Notes under the pieces: generated by a model
The model's database searches: none
What the model saw: the letters and a program-made list of their open reading frames with translations, nothing else
Told to the model about the DNA's origin: nothing
Shown: one piece after another, positions 51,865-61,242 of the stretch
Layout: every line of letters starts with the position of its first letter
Numbering within the stretch: position 1 is the stretch's first letter
NCBI RefSeq assembly: GCF_900116705.1
Contig: NZ_FPBP01000005.1
Coordinates: forward strand, 1-64,000
Direction: 5' to 3'
Source of the DNA: Halomonas korlensis
GTDB lineage: Bacteria; Pseudomonadota; Gammaproteobacteria; Pseudomonadales; Halomonadaceae
DNA: 64,000 nucleotides
Translations under genes and position numbers: made by a program

Positions 51865-52811
51865 TGGGCCCGATTGATGTCTTCTTCGGCACCCTGGAAG
51901 TCACCCTGCCGGTGTTCTCCATGGTCATGATCGGCATCCTGCTCAAGCGCATCGGCTGGATTGACATGCCTTTCATCAACACGGCGTCAAGCCTCGTGTT
52001 CAAGGCCACCATGCCGACACTGCTGTTTCTGAGCATTATCAAGGCAGACCTGGCAAGCGCCCTGCAACCCGGCCTGATCGTGTATTATCTGGCGGTCACG
52101 ACACTGTGCTTTTTGCTGATCTGGGCATGGACCCTTTGGCGCAGTCCTCGCCTCGATCGCGGTGTCTTCGTTCAGGGCGCCTTTCGCGGCAATTGCGGGA
52201 TTGTCGGCTTGGCGCTGGCGGCCAGCATGTACGGCGACTACGGCTTGTCGCTGGGTGGCATCATGGCCGGCGGTGTCATCGTACTGAACCTGGTACTTTC
52301 GGCGATCATTCTCGCGCTCTACAGTCCCACCGCAAGCTCCAACCTCGTCTCCATTTTCCGCGAGCTTGCCGTCAATCCCCTCATCATCAGTATCCTGGCA
52401 GCGATCCCGGTGGCTTATTTCGGCATTACGCTACCGGCCTGGCTGATGACCTCGGGGGAATACTTCGGCTCGCTATCATTGCCGCTGGCACTGATCTGTA
52501 TCGGCGGAAGCCTTACCCTCAAGGCCGTCAGCCAGACACGCGGTCAGGCGCTGGAAGCGAGCCTGTGGAAGATTATCGGAATGCCGGCGCTCGGGGTCAT
52601 CCTGGCCCTGCCGCTGGGCTTTCGTGACGCCGAGCTTGGTATCCTGTTCCTGTTTCTTGCCAGTCCTGGCGCCGCGATCAGTTATGTCATGGCAAAAGCC
52701 GTCGGCGGCAACGAACAACTGGCCGCCAATATTATCGTCATCAGCACCTTCGGCAGCATGGCAACGGTAAGCCTGGGCATCTTCCTGCTCAAGCTCGCCC
52801 AACTGATCTAA
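51864..52811 (+). CDS. AEC-family transporter (auxin efflux carrier type)
   Basis: This 315-residue membrane protein has ten hydrophobic segments with the family GNCGIVGLALA in the first half and the FLFLASPGAAISYVMAKAVGG stretch in the second, key residues Ser-Pro-Gly. AEC proteins move organic acids or similar anions; the substrate is unknown. The frame is open from GTG at 51849, but the ATG at 51864 overlaps the preceding stop and is preferred. Confidence 0.9.
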   Translation: MGPIDVFFGTLEVTLPVFSMVMIGILLKRIGWIDMPFINTASSLVFKATMPTLLFLSIIKADLASALQPGLIVYYLAVTTLCFLLIWAWTLWRSPRLDRGVFVQGAFRGNCGIVGLALAASMYGDYGLSLGGIMAGGVIVLNLVLSAIILALYSPTASSNLVSIFRELAVNPLIISILAAIPVAYFGITLPAWLMTSGEYFGSLSLPLALICIGGSLTLKAVSQTRGQALEASLWKIIGMPALGVILALPLGFRDAELGILFLFLASPGAAISYVMAKAVGGNEQLAANIIVISTFGSMATVSLGIFLLKLAQLI

Positions 52812-52852
52812 ACCCCAACGATCCTGGAATGATCGCTTTCCTCCGGCGCCAG

Positions 52853-52883
52853 CAAAAAGGGGCCGGCCTCCCGGCCGACCCCT
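52853..52883 (-). terminator. Terminator of the uronate cluster
   Basis: On the minus strand GGGG and GGCCGG pair with CCGGCC and CCCC (a two-base bulge on the 5' arm), followed by TTTTT. It lies 28 bases after the end of the semialdehyde dehydrogenase gene and also faces the AEC transporter gene. Confidence 0.7.
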
Positions 52884-52910
52884 CGTCTGCGTCACGTGTC
52901 TTGTCTAGCC

Positions 52911-54488
52911 TTAGCCTTCGCGCTGGCCATCGACCAGGCGGCTCACGCCCAGCGGATTGGCGTCCTGCAGCGCCTCGGGCAGCAGGCCCGCCGGCAGCGC
53001 CTGGTAACACACCGGGCGCAGGAAGCGGAAGATCGCTGCGCTGCCCACCGAGGTGGTGCGGCTGTCGGAGGTCGCCGGATACGGCCCGCCGTGGACCATG
53101 GCGTGGCAGACTTCCACCCCGGTCGGCCAGCCGTTGGCCAGAATACGACCCGCCTTGCGCTCCAGCGTCGGCAGCAGCTGGCGGGCGGCGTCAAGGTCGC
53201 CGTCGTCCATCTGCAGGGTGATGGTGAGCTGGCCTTCGAGCTCGGCGGCCACCCGCTGCATCTCCTGCGCGTCCTGACAGGCGATCACCAGCGCCGTCGA
53301 GCCGAAGACCTCCTCCTGCAGCGCGGGATCGTTGAGGAAGGCCTCGGCCTGGGTGACGAACAGTCCGGCCTGGCAGGGGTGGGCGGTCTCGCCAACCTGG
53401 CCGCGCGCCACTTCCTTGACCTTGGCATGGCCGGCCAGCCGGCCGACGCCCTGCGCGTAGGCGTCGTGGATGCCGGGGGTGAGCATGGTCTGGGCGGCGC
53501 TGCCCTGGACCGCCTCGCCGGCGGCGGCGACGAAGGCGTCAAGTTCAGGGCCCTGGCGCGCGATCACCAGGCCGGGGTTGGTGCAGAACTGCCCGGCGCC
53601 CATGTTGAGCGAGGCGGCGAAGCCCTCGGCGATCGTGTCAGCGCGCGCCGCGAGCGCCTCGGGGAGCAGGAACACCGGGTTGATCGAGCTCATCTCGGCG
53701 TAGACCGGGATCGGCTGCGGGCGCGCCTGGGCGGTGGCCACCAGCGCGGTGCCGCCACTGCGCGAGCCGGTGAAGCCGACCGCCTGGATGCGCGGGTCGG
53801 CGACCAGCGCCTGGCCGATCTCGCGGCCCGAGCCGAACAGCAGCGAGAAGGTGCCCTCGGGCAGCCCGCACTGGCTCACCGCGGCCTGCACGGCGCGACC
53901 GACCAGCTCGGAAGTGCCGGGGTGGGCGGAATGGCCCTTGACCACCACCGGGCAGCCGGCGGCGAGTGCCGAGGCGGTATCGCCGCCAGCGACGGAAAAG
54001 GCCAGCGGGAAGTTGCTGGCGCCGAACACCGCCACCGGGCCCAGCGCGATATGGCGCTGGCGCAGGTCGGCGCGCGGCATCGGCGCGCGCTCGGGCAGCG
54101 CCGGGTCGATGCGCAGGTCGAGCCACTCGCCGGCCCGCACGACGTTGGCGAACAGCCGCAGCTGGCCACAGGTGCGGCCACGCTCGCCTTCCAGGCGCGC
54201 GCGGGGCAGCCCGGTCTCGGCCATGGCGCGTTCGATCAGGTCATCGCCGATCGCCTCGATCTCGGCGGCGATGGTTTCCAAAAAGGTCGCGCGTTCCTCG
54301 AGCGAGGTCTCGCGATAGGTATCGAAGGCCGCCTCGGCCAGTGCGCAGGCCTGCTCGACCTCGGCCTTGCCGCCGCCCATATAGGTCGGTTCCAGCCTCT
54401 CGCCGGTGGACGGGTTGACGGCGTGGATCTCGGCCTGCTGGCCGCTGACGGCCTGCTGGCCAATGAGCATGGTTCCGTTAATTGACAT
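52911..54488 (-). CDS. 2-oxoglutarate-semialdehyde (2,5-dioxovalerate) dehydrogenase
   Basis: This 525-residue NADP-type aldehyde dehydrogenase fits the KGSADH group by length and by motifs: [29 protein letters not shown], catalytic Glu in [12 protein letters not shown] and catalytic Cys in [12 protein letters not shown]. It oxidises 2,5-dioxopentanoate to 2-oxoglutarate, the last step of non-phosphorylating uronate, aldarate and pentose pathways. ATG at 54488 follows AGGAG. It is very GC-rich. It closes the cluster, downstream of the GntR gene. Confidence 0.9.
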   Translation of the reverse strand: MSINGTMLIGQQAVSGQQAEIHAVNPSTGERLEPTYMGGGKAEVEQACALAEAAFDTYRETSLEERATFLETIAAEIEAIGDDLIERAMAETGLPRARLEGERGRTCGQLRLFANVVRAGEWLDLRIDPALPERAPMPRADLRQRHIALGPVAVFGASNFPLAFSVAGGDTASALAAGCPVVVKGHSAHPGTSELVGRAVQAAVSQCGLPEGTFSLLFGSGREIGQALVADPRIQAVGFTGSRSGGTALVATAQARPQPIPVYAEMSSINPVFLLPEALAARADTIAEGFAASLNMGAGQFCTNPGLVIARQGPELDAFVAAAGEAVQGSAAQTMLTPGIHDAYAQGVGRLAGHAKVKEVARGQVGETAHPCQAGLFVTQAEAFLNDPALQEEVFGSTALVIACQDAQEMQRVAAELEGQLTITLQMDDGDLDAARQLLPTLERKAGRILANGWPTGVEVCHAMVHGGPYPATSDSRTTSVGSAAIFRFLRPVCYQALPAGLLPEALQDANPLGVSRLVDGQREG

Positions 54489-54592
54489 AGAAGACTCCTG
54501 TGTCACTGAAGGGGAGTTGAAAAGAAAGCCTCAGCGCCATCGCGCAGAAAATAGCAACGTACGCGAGCTTTGAGCATAGATCGCGTTACGAA

Positions 54593-55330
54593 TCATTGGT
54601 CCCGGTACTTGGCGTACATGTTCCGCGAACGATTGAGATGCTGAAACATGGTTTCACGAGCGGCCTCGGCATCCCGCGACAGGATCGCCTCGAGAATATA
54701 GGTATGTTCCTCATGAACACGTTCCAGATAGCGCTCCGAGGACGTGGCGTTGATTTCGACACTAAGCAGCTTGGCTCGCGGAATAACGCTTTGGCTCCAC
54801 TGCTCGTAAAAGGACTTGAAGAAAGGATTCTTGGTCGCCCGCGCGATGGCGAAATGAAAGTCATAATCCTCACTGCGCGCCTGGGACTTCTCCAGGTGAG
54901 CCCTTCCAAAAGCCTCATGGCGTTTCAGAAGTTCACGACGGTCCTCGTCGTCGTGACGTAAAGCCGCCAACTCGGCGGCAGCGGGCTCGAGCGTCAGTCT
55001 CAGCTCGAGCAGGTGCAGGATGTCCTCGACCGTCGTTGGGTTGATGCGCTCGGCAGGCTTGGCCTCCTCGGTGGTCGCACGCAGCACCGTCGTGCCCACA
55101 CCACGGCGCGTCTCGACCAGTCCCAACGACTTCAAGTGGGTGATCGCCTCACGAATGACCGTACGGCTGACGCCAAAGGATTCGCACAGGCTATTCTCGG
55201 TCGGTAGCTTGTTACCCACCGCGACCTTGCCCTGCGTGATCAGGGATTCCAGTTGATCCGCTACATGAACGGATAAGCTCCCCTGTTGTGGCACCTTTCG
55301 CACATTGATGCGAGCAAGATCCGTCACCAT
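54593..55330 (-). CDS. GntR/FadR-family regulator of the uronate cluster
   Basis: This 245-residue protein has a winged helix (about 20-85, with LPTENSLCESFGVSRTVIRE) and a C-terminal FCD domain with metal/ligand His such as in HVHEEH-type positions (ERVHEEHTYI). It resembles uronate regulators of the ExuR/UxuR type and probably controls this cluster. A strong inverted repeat lies 35 bases upstream. AAGGATG precedes the ATG. Confidence 0.85.
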   Translation of the reverse strand: MVTDLARINVRKVPQQGSLSVHVADQLESLITQGKVAVGNKLPTENSLCESFGVSRTVIREAITHLKSLGLVETRRGVGTTVLRATTEEAKPAERINPTTVEDILHLLELRLTLEPAAAELAALRHDDEDRRELLKRHEAFGRAHLEKSQARSEDYDFHFAIARATKNPFFKSFYEQWSQSVIPRAKLLSVEINATSSERYLERVHEEHTYILEAILSRDAEAARETMFQHLNRSRNMYAKYRDQ

Positions 55331-55364
55331 GTTGACATCCTTCTCATGATGTATGCAGCGCTTC

Positions 55365-55384
55365 GCTGTATGATGTCATACAGC
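55365..55384. promoter_or_regulatory. 9+9 bp inverted repeat upstream of the GntR gene (candidate operator)
   Basis: GCTGTATGA and TCATACAGC flank a two-base centre. This resembles the GTATGAC-like half-sites of FadR-subfamily GntR regulators. On the minus strand TTGCGG, 17 bases, TGCTAT precede it, so the site would cover the transcription start. I saw no second copy in the other gaps of the cluster. Confidence 0.65.
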
Positions 55385-55422
55385 ATAGCATATCGGGTCA
55401 TTTTTTACCGCAACGCGACCGG

Positions 55423-57111
55423 TCAGGCGGAACGCCGTGCCGAGTCGCGCAGTGCCGAGACGGTGGTGCGCGTCGAAATCCGCTCGGGATCGGTCATAAG
55501 CTCGATGACGGCAGGACGCCCCGAAGCCATGGCCCGTTCCAGGGCCGGCTTGACGCTGCCCGTGTCGCTGACCCGCTCGAAATGCGCGCCGAGCCCGGCC
55601 GCCATCAGGCCGAAATCCGGATTGACGAGGTCGGTCCCCGAGACGCGTCCCGGATGGTCGCGCTCCTGATGCATGCGAATCGTGCCGTAGGTACCGTTAT
55701 TGAACAGCAACACGATGGGTCGCCCGCCATGCTGGACGGCAGTGGCAATTTCGACGCCGCTCATCATGAAGCCGCCATCGCCGACAAACGCCAGCACACA
55801 CTTGTCCGGCTCGCGCAACGACGCCGCTACGGCGGCGGGCACCGAATAGCCCATCGCGCCGCAGGTCGAACCGATGATCCGACCGGGACGCTGATAGGCC
55901 AGGAAACGCTGCGCCCACCCGGTGTGGTTTCCGGCGTCCAGGGTGACGATAGCATCCTTCGGCAGGCTGTCGCGCAACGCATGCATCGCCGCACCCATGT
56001 CGAGCGGATAGTCGTGCGCCGGTGGCTGGATATCGGCAAGGTACTCATCGCGAAGCGTCTTGCGCCACTCGTTCCAGCGGCGGCGCTGCTCCCAGTCGCA
56101 TGGCGCCAACGCGGCGGCAAGCTTGTCGGGCGCCGAGACCACGCCCAGCGCCGGGCTGAAGACACGGCCTATCTCGTCCGGGTCGACATGCGCATGAATC
56201 AGCGTCTGGGTGGGGTTGGGCGCGGTCAGGGTGGTGTAGGTCTTGGTGGTCATCTCGCCGAGCCGGGCGCCGACGACCAGCAGCAGGTCGGCCTCGCCCA
56301 GGCGCTTGATCAGCGACGGCACCACGGCGGTACCGAAATCACCCACATAGCAATCCGAGGCGTTGTCGAGGATATCCTGGCGCCGGAAGGAACAGGCCAC
56401 CGGCATCCCGTTGGCCTCGGCGAACGTCCTGATCTGTGCACAGGCCTCATCTGTCCAGCCCGACCCGCCCACCAGCATCATCGGGCGCTCGGCACGCGAT
56501 ACCAGGGTGCCGATCCGCTCGATCTCTTCAACGGTGACGCCCGGCCGCGAGGGCGCATAAGGCGGCGCGTCAGCGACCTCGACGACGTCGGTCAGCATGT
56601 CCTCGGGCAAGGCCAGTACCACCGGACCCGGGCGGCCCGAGGTGGCGACCCGGAAGGCACGCGCCATGTATTCTGGAATCCGGCGGGCATCGTCGATCTG
56701 GGCGACCCACTTGGCCACCCCGGCGAACATGACCCGGTAGTCGATCTCCTGGAACGCTTCCCGATCCATGGAACCGCGGTCGACCTGACCGACCAGTAGG
56801 ATCATCGGTGTCGAGTCCTGCTGCGCGATATGCACGCCAATGGCGGCGTGGCAAGCCCCTGGGCCACGCGTCACCAGGCAGATACCGGGTCGCCCCGTCA
56901 GCTTGCCATAGGCCTCGGCCATGTTCGCCGCTCCGGCCTCGTGCCGCGCGTTGTAGAGCGTGAAACGCTCGCGCTGATCGTGGAGGGCATCCAGTACCTC
57001 CAGGTAGCTTTCCCCGGGCACGCAATAGCCACTATCGGCGCCGTGAGTCAGCAGCTGGTCAACCAGCACTTTCCCCCCGGTGCGTGGGGAGGGTCGTGAC
57101 GTTGTGGCCAT
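55423..57111 (-). CDS. ThDP-dependent enzyme, acetolactate-synthase-like, substrate unknown
   Basis: This 562-residue protein has the three-domain ThDP layout: catalytic Glu in ARHEAGAANMAEAYGK, a central cofactor domain and the C-terminal GDGGFMMSGVE followed by NNGTYG. It is IlvB-like but lies outside any ilv operon, between an Ldh-family gene and the GntR gene of the uronate cluster. Decarboxylation of a 2-keto-acid in that pathway is plausible; a true acetolactate synthase or an oxalyl-CoA-type enzyme is less likely from context. Confidence 0.8.
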   Translation of the reverse strand: MATTSRPSPRTGGKVLVDQLLTHGADSGYCVPGESYLEVLDALHDQRERFTLYNARHEAGAANMAEAYGKLTGRPGICLVTRGPGACHAAIGVHIAQQDSTPMILLVGQVDRGSMDREAFQEIDYRVMFAGVAKWVAQIDDARRIPEYMARAFRVATSGRPGPVVLALPEDMLTDVVEVADAPPYAPSRPGVTVEEIERIGTLVSRAERPMMLVGGSGWTDEACAQIRTFAEANGMPVACSFRRQDILDNASDCYVGDFGTAVVPSLIKRLGEADLLLVVGARLGEMTTKTYTTLTAPNPTQTLIHAHVDPDEIGRVFSPALGVVSAPDKLAAALAPCDWEQRRRWNEWRKTLRDEYLADIQPPAHDYPLDMGAAMHALRDSLPKDAIVTLDAGNHTGWAQRFLAYQRPGRIIGSTCGAMGYSVPAAVAASLREPDKCVLAFVGDGGFMMSGVEIATAVQHGGRPIVLLFNNGTYGTIRMHQERDHPGRVSGTDLVNPDFGLMAAGLGAHFERVSDTGSVKPALERAMASGRPAVIELMTDPERISTRTTVSALRDSARRSA

Positions 57112-57273
57112 GTCAGGTTCCTAATGGCAGAGACGGACGCCCCCAGGGTGACTGGAGGCACGGGTCGAGCAAGGGAAACCATTCCTGATGTCTGCCGACT
57201 AAGGAATGGCCTCGAGGGTCGGCTTCTTGCGAAGAATCAGATAGGAAAACACCCTATCATCGCGAGCAGCGTC

Positions 57274-58329
57274 CTAGGCCCCGTCGCTATCCTTGAGATG
57301 CACCAGCTCCTCATACAGCTCAGAAGGAATCGTCACCCCCTCGGTCTGACTTCGCTTCCTGGCGGCATGGCGACGCTGTGACGGCAGACGAGCGCCCTGC
57401 GCAATGACCCCTTCGAATAAGGCCTCAGCCTGGCGCAAGTGTGTCTCGGCATCCGCGCCAAGAAAAGCGTGTGGATCCATGGCCAGGATGAATTCACCGT
57501 GCTGAGGTGCTCCCTCCCCGCTCCCGTCTGCTGGCCGGGTCTGGTGACCCAGGCGATCTCCGATCAGCGGTCCGGCGAGTAGTTCGATCATGATCGACAA
57601 GGCCGACCCCTTGTGACCACCGAAAGGCAGCAGCGCGCCCGCCAGCGCGGCTGCGGGGTCGGTCGTCGGATGTCCCTCGCCGTCGAGCGCCCAACCCTCC
57701 GGAAGCCTCTTCCCAGCCCGCCGGTGGAGTTCGACCTCGCCGCGCGCCACCACACTGGTGGCGAAATCGAAGGTGAACGGCAGACCCTCCGGCCGCGGCC
57801 AGGCGAAGGCGATAGGGTTGGTACCCAACAGCGGCGATTGTCCCCCGGCTGGTGCGACATAGGCATGGCTCGGTGTCATCGCCAGCGCCACCAGTCCCTG
57901 CTCTGCCAGCGATTCTACCTCGGGCCACAAGGCCGAGAAGTGAAAGGCGTTGTTGACGGCAAGAACCGCCACTCCATTGGCACGCGCCTTATCGATCAGA
58001 TGTTTCCGGCCAGTCTCGAAGGCCAGCAGCGAAGACCCTCCTCGTGCATCGACACGCACCACGCCCGACGCCTGGTCGATCACCTCGGGAATAGCGCACG
58101 GGTCAACTCCGCCGTGCCTGACGGTGCGAACGCAATCGAGGAGTCGATACAGGCCATGCGAGTGGCACTCGTCGCGCTGGGCCGCCACCACGCTTCGGGC
58201 GATGGCAGCGGCATGTGCCGAAGAAAAACCGTGCTGCTCGAGTATGGCAACGCTAAGTGCCCAGGCCTCATCGAGCGATAGCCTCACTTGATCATCCATA
58301 TGCCCCCCGGCTGGTTTGCAAAGCATCAT
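57274..58329 (-). CDS. Ldh/DpkA-family NAD(P)H oxidoreductase
   Basis: This 351-residue protein belongs to the malate/L-lactate dehydrogenase (YlbC/DpkA) family: SHGLYRLLDCV, NNAFHFSALWPEVE and LLGTNPIAFAWP. The HFSALW version recalls Pyr2C/Pip2C reductases more than malate dehydrogenases. The start overlaps the udh stop (ATGA) and is preceded by GGAGG within udh, so 58329 is used; 58299 (MDDQ) is an alternative. The substrate is not established. Confidence 0.8.
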   Translation of the reverse strand: MMLCKPAGGHMDDQVRLSLDEAWALSVAILEQHGFSSAHAAAIARSVVAAQRDECHSHGLYRLLDCVRTVRHGGVDPCAIPEVIDQASGVVRVDARGGSSLLAFETGRKHLIDKARANGVAVLAVNNAFHFSALWPEVESLAEQGLVALAMTPSHAYVAPAGGQSPLLGTNPIAFAWPRPEGLPFTFDFATSVVARGEVELHRRAGKRLPEGWALDGEGHPTTDPAAALAGALLPFGGHKGSALSIMIELLAGPLIGDRLGHQTRPADGSGEGAPQHGEFILAMDPHAFLGADAETHLRQAEALFEGVIAQGARLPSQRRHAARKRSQTEGVTIPSELYEELVHLKDSDGA

Positions 58330-59135
58330 GCGCCACCTCCAGCGTCATCCGGATGACCGAAGGTGACGAACTTTCCGCCTTGATAGACAACGGCGAGATC
58401 ATCGGGAGCCGGCATGGATTGCTGTGCGATCTCCTCGCGCCATGGTTCGGAGCTGTCCCTGGGCACCCAGCCGAGGAAGGCCACCTTGCTGTTGTCCCAC
58501 CATGTCTCCTGGTTGTCCGAGGCGCCATAAATCACCGTGTTGCCCAGTTTCGGCGCCACGAAGGCACGCTCAAGCAGGCTCACGAAGTCCTCGACGCTCA
58601 TCCAGGTGGCCATCATGCGAGCATCGGCCGGCTTGGGGAAGCAGGATCCGATCCGCACGCTCAGTGTCTCGACACCGAACTTGTGGAAGTAGAGGCTCGC
58701 CAGATCTTCGCCGAAGCACTTGGAGACGCCATACAGAGAATCGGGGCGATGCGGCACCTCGGTATCGATGCGCGTGGTGCGCGGGTAGAAGCCGATGGTG
58801 TGGTTGGAACTGGCGAAAACGACACGCGGCTTGCCCAGCTGTCGGGCCGCCTCGTAGAGGTTGTAGGTGCCGACGATGTTAGCCTGGAGAATGTCTTCCC
58901 AGGGTTTCTCGACCGACATACCGCCCAGGTGAATGACCCCCTCGCAATCGGCAACCAGGCCACGGACAGCCCCGGCATCGGCCAGGTCGGCGTAGACCAG
59001 TTCCTCGTGATCGGCAGCCTCACCGAGTTCAGCCACGTCCGACAGCCTGACTTGGCGTGCCAGTCGCGGCAGATGGGGACGAAGGGCCTGCCCCAGGCCA
59101 CCGGCGGCTCCCGTCACCAGGATTCGGTTCAACAT
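58326..59135 (-). CDS. udh: Uronate dehydrogenase Udh
   Basis: This 269-residue short-chain dehydrogenase oxidises D-galacturonate or D-glucuronate to the aldarolactone with NAD+. It closely recalls the Pseudomonas and Agrobacterium enzymes: LVTGAAGGLGQALR, FASSNHTIGFY, the catalytic pair in YGVSKCFGEDLAS and YGASDNQETWWDN. AAGGAG precedes the ATG. It overlaps the Ldh-family gene by four bases. Confidence 0.92.
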   Translation of the reverse strand: MLNRILVTGAAGGLGQALRPHLPRLARQVRLSDVAELGEAADHEELVYADLADAGAVRGLVADCEGVIHLGGMSVEKPWEDILQANIVGTYNLYEAARQLGKPRVVFASSNHTIGFYPRTTRIDTEVPHRPDSLYGVSKCFGEDLASLYFHKFGVETLSVRIGSCFPKPADARMMATWMSVEDFVSLLERAFVAPKLGNTVIYGASDNQETWWDNSKVAFLGWVPRDSSEPWREEIAQQSMPAPDDLAVVYQGGKFVTFGHPDDAGGGA

Positions 59136-59214
59136 GAAAACACTCCTTTTTGATGTTCGAAACGCACGGCCATCGCCAAGCCCGTGCGCCAGTCACGAAA
59201 ACAGCGCAGGACGA

Positions 59215-60084
59215 CTAGAAGCCGTATAGATTCGCCGGATTATCCACCAGGATCTGACGGTGCAATGCTTCAGGTGCCCAGTCGAGTAACACGTCGAGCT
59301 GCTCGGTATCGTCGGGGTACTGTTCGCGCGGCACACCGACGTGCGGCCAGTTGCTGCCCCAGATGATGCGCTCGGGCGCGTGGTCGATGACTCGTTTGGC
59401 GATCGCCCCGATATCCGCGTAGTCGGGACCGCCAGTCTGGCTGGCTTCATAACCGGCACAGATCTTGAACCAGACATTGCCGCGATCGAGCAGCCGCAGG
59501 ATCTCGTCGACGCGGCGGTCGCTAGCCGGTACCGGGGGCATGAACTTACCGATGTGATCGATGATGTAATCACCCTCGATACGCCGCAGTCCATCCAGGT
59601 AGTCGTCGAGATACTGGCCATTGAACTGCACCATCAGGTGCCAGCCCAAAGGCCGGATCCGCCGCTCCACTGCGAGCATGTCGGCATGTGTAACCGCGCC
59701 GCCCGGCAGGTTCATGATGCGCGCGCCGCGAACGCCTTTTTCGTGCCAGTCGCGTAGCTCATCGATGGGGGTATCTGGCGCCACGGCAGCGATACCTCGT
59801 GCCGTATCCGTACCCAACTGCGTCAAAGCATCCAGCAGTGCCCGGTTGTCCAGCTGGTAGGCATTGGGCTGAGTGACAATCACTCGATCCAGGCAAAGCC
59901 ACTTCTGAAAGCGACGATAGTCCGCCACAGTTGCCAGTTCGGGAATCCTGGGACCGCCGGGCTGGGCCTCGTACCCCGGCAGGTACAGGTGAATATGGCA
60001 GTCGGTAGCCCCGGCCGGCGCCTTGAGCTTGGGTGCCGGGCCTTCGAGCGGCCGGGTATTGGCAGGGATCTCTGACACGCTCAT
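59215..60084 (-). CDS. gli: Galactarolactone isomerase-type amidohydrolase
   Basis: This 289-residue TIM-barrel protein of COG3618 has PAGATDCHIHLYLPG (HxH), IDHIGKF and a WGSNWPHVG end motif. In Agrobacterium a gene of this family next to udh and gci encodes D-galactarolactone isomerase, converting the 1,5- to the 1,4-lactone; a sugar-lactone hydrolase is the alternative. It overlaps gci by four bases after AAGGAG. Confidence 0.85.
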   Translation of the reverse strand: MSVSEIPANTRPLEGPAPKLKAPAGATDCHIHLYLPGYEAQPGGPRIPELATVADYRRFQKWLCLDRVIVTQPNAYQLDNRALLDALTQLGTDTARGIAAVAPDTPIDELRDWHEKGVRGARIMNLPGGAVTHADMLAVERRIRPLGWHLMVQFNGQYLDDYLDGLRRIEGDYIIDHIGKFMPPVPASDRRVDEILRLLDRGNVWFKICAGYEASQTGGPDYADIGAIAKRVIDHAPERIIWGSNWPHVGVPREQYPDDTEQLDVLLDWAPEALHRQILVDNPANLYGF

Positions 60085-61217
60085 GTCTCCTTCAAAGCGA
60101 ACTGGCGCAACGCGTCGCGGTTGATCTCGATACCCAGGCCAGGACCGTCCGGGATGCGAACCACGCCCTGGTCATGTTCGATCGGCGTTTGCACGACGGC
60201 CTGACGGAACGGATTCTCCGTGCGATCGAACTCGAGTATTGGTTCGATCGGGTTACGGCGAGGTGGATTGGGCAGCATGGCGGCCATGAATTGCAGGCTA
60301 GCGGCCAGGCACACAGCCGTGCCCCAGACGTGCGGCACCAGGCGTACGCCGTGCATGGCCGCCATGTCGGCCACACGACGGATCTCGGTGAAGCCTCCTA
60401 CCCCGCAGATATCGGGTTGCAGAATATCCACGGCGCGGATCGACAACGGTTCAAGCATGGCATAGCGACCGTGCCAGGTTTCGCCTCCCGCCACGGGGAT
60501 CGGTTGATCGGCGCGCACGGCACGATAGGCTGAAATATGCTCCGGCAGTACCGGTTCCTCGAACCAGTCGACGCCAAAGTGCGCGGCACGCCTGCCCACT
60601 TCCACCGCTTCCAGATAATCGTAACCATGGTTGGCGTCGATCATCAGGCGCATGTCAGGCCCGATGGATTCGCGCACCGCTTCGATGACGCGCAGGTCCT
60701 CCTCGACATCGAAACCGATCTTGATTTTTACGGCATGAAACCCCTGCTGCCGATAGCCCGCGACTTCACGCGAAATATCCTCGACGCGATCGACGCCTTC
60801 GCGCCGGAAGGAACCGGTGGCATAGGCACGCACGCTGTCACGAAAGCGCCCGCCCAGTAACATCGAGATCGACGCTCCGAAATGCTTGCCCTTGATATCC
60901 CAGAGCGCAATATCGATGCCACTCAAGGCGGTAACCGTCAGGCCTCGCTGCCCTTGATCACGCAGGCGGTTGTAAAGCTCAAGCCATATTCTTTCTGTTT
61001 GCAGCGGATCCTGACCGACCAACGCCGCCGCATAGGCTTCGACGACGGCAGCGTTGGGCTTAGCCGGCCCCAGGCACTCCCCCCACCCGATCAAGCCGTT
61101 GTCGCAGACGATCTCGACCAGGCAATGCTGACGCCTTGCAAAATGCATTGAAGCGCTTTCGAATGTCGTATCCAGCACATGGTCCAGAATATGCGTGTGT
61201 ACAGATTCCACCTTCAT
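60081..61217 (-). CDS. gci: D-galactarolactone cycloisomerase Gci (enolase superfamily)
   Basis: This 378-residue enzyme has the same length as Agrobacterium Gci and near-identical blocks (SGIDIALWDIKGKHFGASIS, AGGETWHGRYAM). It opens galactaro-1,4-lactone to 3-deoxy-2-keto-hexarate. Visible active-site parts are KIKIG (Lys pair), DANHG, FEEPV and GGETW metal ligands, and PHVWGT. The start is ATG at 61217, after AAGGATGG. It lies 25 bases after dctM. Confidence 0.93.
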   Translation of the reverse strand: MKVESVHTHILDHVLDTTFESASMHFARRQHCLVEIVCDNGLIGWGECLGPAKPNAAVVEAYAAALVGQDPLQTERIWLELYNRLRDQGQRGLTVTALSGIDIALWDIKGKHFGASISMLLGGRFRDSVRAYATGSFRREGVDRVEDISREVAGYRQQGFHAVKIKIGFDVEEDLRVIEAVRESIGPDMRLMIDANHGYDYLEAVEVGRRAAHFGVDWFEEPVLPEHISAYRAVRADQPIPVAGGETWHGRYAMLEPLSIRAVDILQPDICGVGGFTEIRRVADMAAMHGVRLVPHVWGTAVCLAASLQFMAAMLPNPPRRNPIEPILEFDRTENPFRQAVVQTPIEHDQGVVRIPDGPGLGIEINRDALRQFALKET

Positions 61218-61242
61218 CAATGACCATCCTTTTTTATTGAAA

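Noticed and set aside
52896-54485. 529-codon plus-strand frame opposite the KGSADH gene
   Set aside because: Antisense shadow in a very GC-rich gene; the minus strand encodes a full aldehyde dehydrogenase.
55423-57111. ThDP enzyme as biosynthetic acetolactate synthase IlvB/IlvI
   Set aside because: No small subunit or ilv gene is nearby, and the context is sugar-acid catabolism.
57179-57209. 8-bp inverted repeat CCATTCCT/AGGAATGG upstream of the ThDP gene
   Set aside because: The 15-base loop and short arms give no clear role as terminator or operator.
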